Of a stretch of DNA of 9,956 bases, positions 6,074 to 9,956 are shown in pieces. The DNA lies in NCBI GenBank assembly GCA_903876465.1, contig CAIRAF010000015.1:1-9956 (forward strand). The letters run 5' to 3'. Source of the stretch: an uncultured bacterium. Its GTDB lineage: Bacteria > Patescibacteriota > Minisyncoccia > Phycocordibacterales > PALSA-1337. How positions within the stretch are numbered: the stretch's first letter is position 1; every line of letters starts with the position of its first letter. Position numbers and translations under genes: made by a program. The notes under the pieces are model-generated. The model made no database searches. It was given only the letters and a program-made list of their open reading frames with translations, and was not told where the DNA came from.

Positions 6074-6099
6074 GTTTGTTGAATTTATGCTCTCACCAG

Positions 6100-6128
6100 A
6101 ATCTAGCAGATATGTCAAATATACGCAA
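6100..6128 (-). promoter_or_regulatory. Candidate promoter of the minus-strand gene
   Basis: Read on the minus strand: TTGCGT (6128-6123), a 17-bp spacer, TAGATT (6105-6100). TG in the extended -10 position (TGC just before the hexamer) supports it. The -35 match is weak (3 of 6) and the -10 is 4 of 6. The predicted start is near 6093, giving a leader of about 31 nt that includes the SD. Confidence 0.4.
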
Positions 6129-6149
6129 TCCTTTGAAAATAGGACATAT
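6110..6149. repeat. Inverted repeat in the divergent promoter region
   Basis: ATATGTC (6110-6116) and its reverse complement GACATAT (6143-6149), 33 bp apart centre to centre. Each arm falls in the -35/-10 spacer of one of the two divergent promoters. This could be an operator for a regulator acting on both genes. Seven-base arms in AT-rich DNA can also arise by chance. Confidence 0.3.
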
Positions 6150-6160
6150 TTTGTTAACAT
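6133..6160 (+). promoter_or_regulatory. alaS promoter, predicted leaderless start
   Basis: TTGAAA (6133-6138, 5 of 6), a 16-bp spacer, TAACAT (6155-6160, 4 of 6), with TG at 6152-6153 making an extended -10. With the hexamer ending at -7, the +1 falls on base 6167, the A of the alaS ATG. No SD is present, which agrees with a leaderless mRNA. Confidence 0.5.
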
Positions 6161-6166
6161 ACTCAC

Positions 6167-8092
6167 ATGAACTCATCAGATATTCGTTCACGATTTCTTG
6201 CATTTTTTGAAAAGCGTGGACATACAGTTATACCTTCGGCTTCGCTTGTTACTTCAGATGAAAAGGGTGTTACTAACCCAACGCTTTTTAATACAGCTGG
6301 TATGCAGCCACTTATTCCTTTTTTGTTAGGAAAGCCTTTTCATGGTGCTAATGGTATAGAAGTTACAAGATTAGTTGATGCTCAAAAGTGTGTGCGTACG
6401 ATCGATATTGATGATATAGGCGACAAAACTCATGCTACATTTTTTGAAATGCTTGGAAATTGGTCACTTGGTGATTATTTCAAGAAAGAAGCAATTGAGT
6501 GGAGCTTCGAATTTTTGACTGATAAGAAAGAAGGACTGGGTCTCGATCCAAATAGGTTATATGTTTCAGTATTTGAAGGTGATAAGAATGCACCAAGAGA
6601 TGAAGAGGCTGCAGGTATCTGGCGTGAGGTCTTTAAGAAAAATAGAATTGATCCGGGTGGTAATACTCAATCAGGAGAAGCTGGACGTATTTTCTATTTA
6701 TCAGCTGATAAGAATTGGTGGGAAGCTGGTGAAAACGGACCTTGCGGACCTGATACAGAGATGTTTTATGATATCTCAAGTAGTGATATGCCACAGGGAC
6801 ATTTTAGTGGTGGACTTTTGACGCATGAAGAATATGTTAAGGCTGATGATGCACGCCAAGTCCTGGAGGTTTGGAATGATGTTTTCATGCAGTATGAAAA
6901 GAAGGATGGAAAGATTATTGGTAAACTCCCGAAACCTTCAGTAGATACTGGCGCAGGTCTTGAACGTTTAACTGCGACCTTACAAGGTGTAGATAATATT
7001 TATGATACAGATTTATTGAAGCCTGTGATGGATAAGATTAAGGAGCTTTCAAAAAATTGGGATTCAGGTTCAGTTGAATCATTGAAATCAGCACGTATTG
7101 TTGCAGATCATATAAAGGCCGCTGTATTCATGATTGCTGATGGAGTTACACCAAGCAATACAGATAGAGGCTATGTTTTAAGGAAATTGATCAGGAGAGC
7201 AATTCGTCATTCAGATATTCTTGGAATGCCTCCCGTTCTTGAGAAACTGGTTAATGTTATCCAAGTACAGTATCAATCGATCTACCCAAATGTTATCAAT
7301 AAAGATAATGGCAAGGAAATACAGAAAATAATTCAAGCGGAAGAAAGTAAATTTCGTGAGACCCTCAAACACGGCCTCAAAGAATTCGAAAGACTTGCCA
7401 CAAAAAATATTTCTGGTCACGATGCATTTTCTCTATTCTCAAGTTACGGATTTCCAGTTGAACTAACTATTGAATTGGCTAAAGAAAAGGGAATTTCAGT
7501 TGATCTTAAAGAATTTGAAAGTGAATTCAAAAAACATCAGGAATTATCTCGCTCTGGAGCTGAACAAAAATTTAAAGGTGGACTTGCAGACGCGAATGAT
7601 CCAATGGTTCTTCGTTATCACACAGCTACACATTTGCTTCATCAGGCTCTATTTGATGTGCTTGGCGAGGGTGTTGGCCAGAAAGGCTCAAATATTACCG
7701 CTGAGCGTCTTCGTTTTGATTTCTCATATGGTGCAAAGATGACAGATGAACAGAAAAAGAAGGTTGAGGACATAATTAATGAGAAGATTGCCGAGAAGTT
7801 ACCTATGAGTCAAATTATCATGCCAAAAGCTGAAGCAGAAAAGACTGGCGCCCGTCATTTCTTTGGAGAAAAATACGGTGAAGAAATATCGATATATTTC
7901 ATTGGGCCAGTTGCTGGAGCAATGCCTACCAAATCTGATTTAGCGAATGCTTATTCAAAAGAATTTTGTGGAGGACCGCATGTAAACAATACTTCTGAAC
8001 TCGCTGGTCCAGAAGGAAAGTGGAAGTTTAAAATTCAAAAAGAAGAGGCTAGCTCACAAGGTGTTAGGAGAATAAAAGCTGTTCTTTATTAG
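6167..8092 (+). CDS. alaS: Alanyl-tRNA synthetase without the C-Ala domain
   Basis: Charges tRNA-Ala with alanine in the cytoplasm (class II synthetase). The catalytic domain (about residues 1-250) shows the N-terminal RSRFLAFFEKRGH, FEMLGNWSLGDYF, ENGPCGPDTEMFYD, WNDVFMQY and motif 3 LPKPSVDTGAGLERL. The tRNA-recognition middle domain follows. The editing domain contains HTATHLLH (H485, H489) and FCGGPHV (C601, H605), so the zinc site for clearing mischarged Ser or Gly is complete, with Pro for the usual Thr. The protein ends at residue 641, right after GVRRIKAVLY. The last 200-plus residues of typical bacterial AlaRS (about 875 aa: coiled linker and C-Ala) are missing. The ORF ends in TAG with no relic downstream, so the short form looks natural. 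The start is supported by the conserved N-terminus and a promoter pointing exactly at the ATG. Confidence 0.96.
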   Translation: MNSSDIRSRFLAFFEKRGHTVIPSASLVTSDEKGVTNPTLFNTAGMQPLIPFLLGKPFHGANGIEVTRLVDAQKCVRTIDIDDIGDKTHATFFEMLGNWSLGDYFKKEAIEWSFEFLTDKKEGLGLDPNRLYVSVFEGDKNAPRDEEAAGIWREVFKKNRIDPGGNTQSGEAGRIFYLSADKNWWEAGENGPCGPDTEMFYDISSSDMPQGHFSGGLLTHEEYVKADDARQVLEVWNDVFMQYEKKDGKIIGKLPKPSVDTGAGLERLTATLQGVDNIYDTDLLKPVMDKIKELSKNWDSGSVESLKSARIVADHIKAAVFMIADGVTPSNTDRGYVLRKLIRRAIRHSDILGMPPVLEKLVNVIQVQYQSIYPNVINKDNGKEIQKIIQAEESKFRETLKHGLKEFERLATKNISGHDAFSLFSSYGFPVELTIELAKEKGISVDLKEFESEFKKHQELSRSGAEQKFKGGLADANDPMVLRYHTATHLLHQALFDVLGEGVGQKGSNITAERLRFDFSYGAKMTDEQKKKVEDIINEKIAEKLPMSQIIMPKAEAEKTGARHFFGEKYGEEISIYFIGPVAGAMPTKSDLANAYSKEFCGGPHVNNTSELAGPEGKWKFKIQKEEASSQGVRRIKAVLY

Positions 8093-8129
8093 GATAAAAG
8101 TAAATATTTGTGGATTAGTGCAATAGTAT

Positions 8130-8142
8130 TTGTGTTACAATA
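8130..8142 (+). promoter_or_regulatory. Extended -10 promoter before the PilM/FtsA-like gene
   Basis: TTGTGTTACAATA, containing TG at 8133-8134 and TACAAT at 8136-8141 (5 of 6). No good -35 at 16-18 bp. The predicted +1 is 8148, one base before ATG 8149, so the transcript would be effectively leaderless. It is nearly identical to the element at 9314-9326. Confidence 0.5.
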
Positions 8143-8148
8143 TTTATA

Positions 8149-9303
8149 ATGTTCTCTCTTTCTAATAAACCAAAGGATAGTCTTTCACTCATAATTGATA
8201 TACAAAGTTCAGTTGTACGTGGAACTCTTGTTTATCTTCACGCAACTGACCTACCTCACATCTCTTGGACCTCCACAATCCCTATTCAGTATCGACCAGA
8301 TGAAGGAAGTTCATATCTTGTAGATTCAGCTGTTAAAGCAATAGACAATATTGCGGAGGCTGTCACCACATTTGTTCATACTGCGCATACACAAGGTTCA
8401 CTGCCTGCGCACATAGGAAAGGTTCATTGCGTGCTTTCGTCACCATGGATAGTATCTCAAGCTCGTACAGTATCGCAGAAATTTGAAAAGGATACTCATA
8501 TAACTCGTGCATACGTCAAAGGAATTATAGAAAAAGAACGTGAGTCAATGAAATCAGCTGGTAGCGATACCATGATAGCTATAGAAGAAAAAATATTTGA
8601 TGTAAGGTTGAATGGTTACTCAGTGGCAGAATGGGATAATAATAAGGGTCAGAGTTTTGAAATTTCTTTCGCAATAAGTCTAGCAGGGAAATCTACAATC
8701 TCTAGATTTACTGAAAGTTGTAAAAAAGTCGGAGTGGCACAAAGTCATATTGATTTTCATTCCTCGCTACTTCTTCAGCATATGGCTATCGATAAGGTGC
8801 TTTCACTGAATGATCCATATATTCTTCTGCATGTTCATGGTGAATTGACAGATATAGTTATCTCTACCGGCGAAACATGCATTTTGTTCGGTTCTCATCC
8901 AACAGGTGTACTATCTCTTGTTCGTCAATTGGCAGCAGAGCGAGGAATAGGAGAATCGGCGGCTGACTCACTGTTAACTCTATATGAAAGTAATCAGCTT
9001 GATTCTACTCAGGGGATTAAAGACGTTAAAGCAATTACAGATGTATTAGATGTGTGGATGAAAAAATGCACAGAAATTATATCCTTGGCTCCAAACTACT
9101 ATCAACCACTAAGAATCATTATTTCATCACGTTTTCATGAGATTCTATTTAAGAATGCAATAGCCATTGCTTATCCTATTGTTAAGACGGAAATATTACC
9201 GACTGATGAATTGTTTAAACTTGTAACATTTGATACAGATGCTGAGAAATTGCGCTTAACAGTATTATATTTGAGTGCTATTCACAGCTTAGAAACACTT
9301 TGA
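8149..9303 (+). CDS. PilM/FtsA-like actin-fold protein with degraded nucleotide site
   Basis: A 384-aa soluble protein whose layout resembles the PilM/FtsA branch of the actin-like ATPases. The N-terminus, SLIIDIQSSVVRGTLV (D17), fits the phosphate-1 strand-turn-strand, but the usual Gly after D-I is Gln19. Near residues 225-239, ILLHVHGELTDIVIS fits the phosphate-2 strand, where the normal D-x-G-G is H228-V-H230-G. The following FGSHPTGVLSLVRQLAAERGIG resembles the loop and helix after that site. ATP binding is therefore doubtful. Such proteins act as cytoplasmic scaffolds for pilus or division complexes. Here the next gene encodes a single-pass membrane protein with a long basic cytoplasmic tail, a natural partner. 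The protein ends in tandem stops TGA TAA. The fold assignment is by eye only; the coding call is strong. Confidence 0.6.
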   Translation: MFSLSNKPKDSLSLIIDIQSSVVRGTLVYLHATDLPHISWTSTIPIQYRPDEGSSYLVDSAVKAIDNIAEAVTTFVHTAHTQGSLPAHIGKVHCVLSSPWIVSQARTVSQKFEKDTHITRAYVKGIIEKERESMKSAGSDTMIAIEEKIFDVRLNGYSVAEWDNNKGQSFEISFAISLAGKSTISRFTESCKKVGVAQSHIDFHSSLLLQHMAIDKVLSLNDPYILLHVHGELTDIVISTGETCILFGSHPTGVLSLVRQLAAERGIGESAADSLLTLYESNQLDSTQGIKDVKAITDVLDVWMKKCTEIISLAPNYYQPLRIIISSRFHEILFKNAIAIAYPIVKTEILPTDELFKLVTFDTDAEKLRLTVLYLSAIHSLETL

Positions 9304-9313
9304 TAAAAATTGA

Positions 9314-9326
9314 TTGTGATACAATA
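9314..9326 (+). promoter_or_regulatory. Extended -10 promoter before the membrane protein gene
   Basis: TTGTGATACAATA, with TG at 9317-9318 and TACAAT at 9320-9325. It differs from the 8130-8142 element at one base. The predicted +1 is near 9332, giving a leader of about 10 nt to ATG 9342. TTGATA at 9300-9305 resembles a -35 but is only 14 bp away. Confidence 0.5.
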
Positions 9327-9341
9327 ATCATATAGCATTTT

Positions 9342-9956
9342 ATGCCACGCAGAGTACAAGACATAATTCCAGGAAATCACCGATCGGTGCGTGATATTTC
9401 CACTCCTAAAGTTTCAAAACATGAAGCTGCTCCTCGTGCAACTTCTTCTGAACTAAAAAAAGAAAAAAAGGATCAAGCAGTAATCAAAATACATCGCGAG
9501 CATACACCAGATGAAATAGAAGAAAAGGAAAGTCCTACACCACCAATTAGAAGAAGAAAACATCGCTCAGGATTCCCTTGGATTATTGGAATCCTCGGTG
9601 TTGTTATTATCTTTGCTGGACTGGCATTTGGTATTTCCGGACATTTTGCATCTGCAACTTTCAATCTTGTTCCAAAAGTACAGTCTATAAATGTTAATGG
9701 TACTTATATTATCCCTAGTATAACCTCGACATCATCTCCCTTTGGATATGAAATTGTTACCTTGTCGGGTGTAGCTAGTACAAGCGTCTCTGCAGTTCAA
9801 GGTGCTTTTACACAGACTAAGGCACAAGGTTCAATTAAAATATATAACACCTTTAGCTCTCAATCACAGCGTATCGTTGCAGGGTCAAGATTATCCGGTG
9901 CTTCTGGTTTGGTTTACAGACTGACAAGTAGCATCATAGTACCAGGGTATACAACT
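9342..9956 (+). CDS. Single-pass membrane protein, baseplate J-like type (3' truncated by window)
   Basis: Open to the right edge; 205 codons are visible. Residues 1-77 are a cytoplasmic tail rich in Lys, Arg and Glu, ending in the basic cluster RRRKHR. A membrane helix runs from about F78 to I98 (WIIGILGVVIIFAGLAFGIS), and the positive-inside rule puts the N-terminus in the cytoplasm. The outside part is Ser/Thr-rich and beta-like. At about residues 164-205 the sequence KAQGSIKIYNTFSSQSQRIV...GLVYRLTSSIIVPG matches a repeat-like beta segment seen in Parcubacteria membrane proteins, often labelled baseplate J-like. The function is unknown; a cell-envelope or surface-appendage role is inferred from the topology and the PilM-like neighbour 38 bp upstream. 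ATG 9342 is the only sensible start, lying just after a promoter; no SD is seen. Confidence 0.75.
   Translation, partial: MPRRVQDIIPGNHRSVRDISTPKVSKHEAAPRATSSELKKEKKDQAVIKIHREHTPDEIEEKESPTPPIRRRKHRSGFPWIIGILGVVIIFAGLAFGISGHFASATFNLVPKVQSINVNGTYIIPSITSTSSPFGYEIVTLSGVASTSVSAVQGAFTQTKAQGSIKIYNTFSSQSQRIVAGSRLSGASGLVYRLTSSIIVPGYTT

Noticed and set aside
6113..6118. Perfect TTGACA on the minus strand as the -35 of the minus-strand gene
   Set aside because: At 16-18 bp downstream there is no acceptable -10 (the hexamer there is TGAGAG-like). The overlapping TTGCGT/TAGATT pair with an extended -10 fits better.
8145..8150. TATAAT overlapping the start codon at 8149
   Set aside because: A start driven by it would fall inside the gene; TACAAT at 8136-8141 places the start at the ATG.
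5487..9306. Use of TGA as a glycine codon (code 25)
   Set aside because: Reading through TGA at the end of the minus-strand gene would run through its terminator, the TGA at 9301 is followed at once by TAA, and no gene needs an internal TGA.
9473..9664. Minus-strand open frame in the membrane protein gene
   Set aside because: It is opposite the membrane helix and basic tail of the real gene and has no start signals.
1..9956. CRISPR arrays, tRNA or rRNA genes, insertion sequences
   Set aside because: No spaced direct repeats, no cloverleaf in any gap, no transposase or terminal repeats were seen.

Overview
The window looks like a piece of a Candidate Phyla Radiation (Patescibacteria, probably Parcubacteria-like) genome. 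The evidence is AT-rich composition, very tight gene packing with 1-15 bp gaps and short overlaps, mostly absent Shine-Dalgarno sequences, an AlaRS that stops after the editing domain, and two envelope-type proteins of a kind familiar from that group. TGA works as an ordinary stop, so this is not a code-25 lineage. The taxonomic placement is inference; no marker phylogeny could be run.

Layout. 3-230: 3' end of mnmA (tRNA 2-thiouridylase). 231-343: leader region with a near-consensus promoter overlapping the mnmA stop and a 12-bp hairpin, leading to a 121-aa protein (344-709) that resembles a free-standing RNA polymerase alpha C-terminal domain. A rho-independent terminator follows at 729-763. 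791-5443: a six-gene co-directional cluster, almost certainly one transcript. It encodes an ATP-cone/Mrr-type nuclease/HhH protein, a Nudix hydrolase, two tandem deoxyribosyltransferase-like paralogues, a family 4-type uracil-DNA glycosylase lacking all four Fe-S cysteines, and an M3 oligoendopeptidase F. 5487-6062 (minus strand): an unrecognised 191-aa protein with a Cys/His cluster and a degenerate J-domain-like segment. It has its own strong SD and terminator and a higher GC content, so it may be a recent arrival. 6063-6166: a divergent promoter region with an inverted repeat. 6167-8092: alaS, probably leaderless. 8149-9303: a PilM/FtsA-like protein with a degraded nucleotide site. 9342 to the window end: a partial single-pass membrane protein.

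How the genes fit together. The first five genes of the central operon all concern nucleotides or damaged DNA: nucleotide sensing plus DNA cutting, nucleotide pyrophosphate hydrolysis, N-glycosidic bond chemistry, and uracil excision. This could be a nucleotide-pool and DNA quality-control unit, or a nucleotide-sensing defence module; the sequence alone does not decide. The oligopeptidase at the end may only be a co-transcribed passenger. The last two genes look like a cell-envelope pair, one cytoplasmic actin-fold partner and one membrane protein. Their promoters share an extended -10 element (TGnTACAAT), with a related form at alaS, which suggests a common housekeeping promoter style with very short or no leaders.
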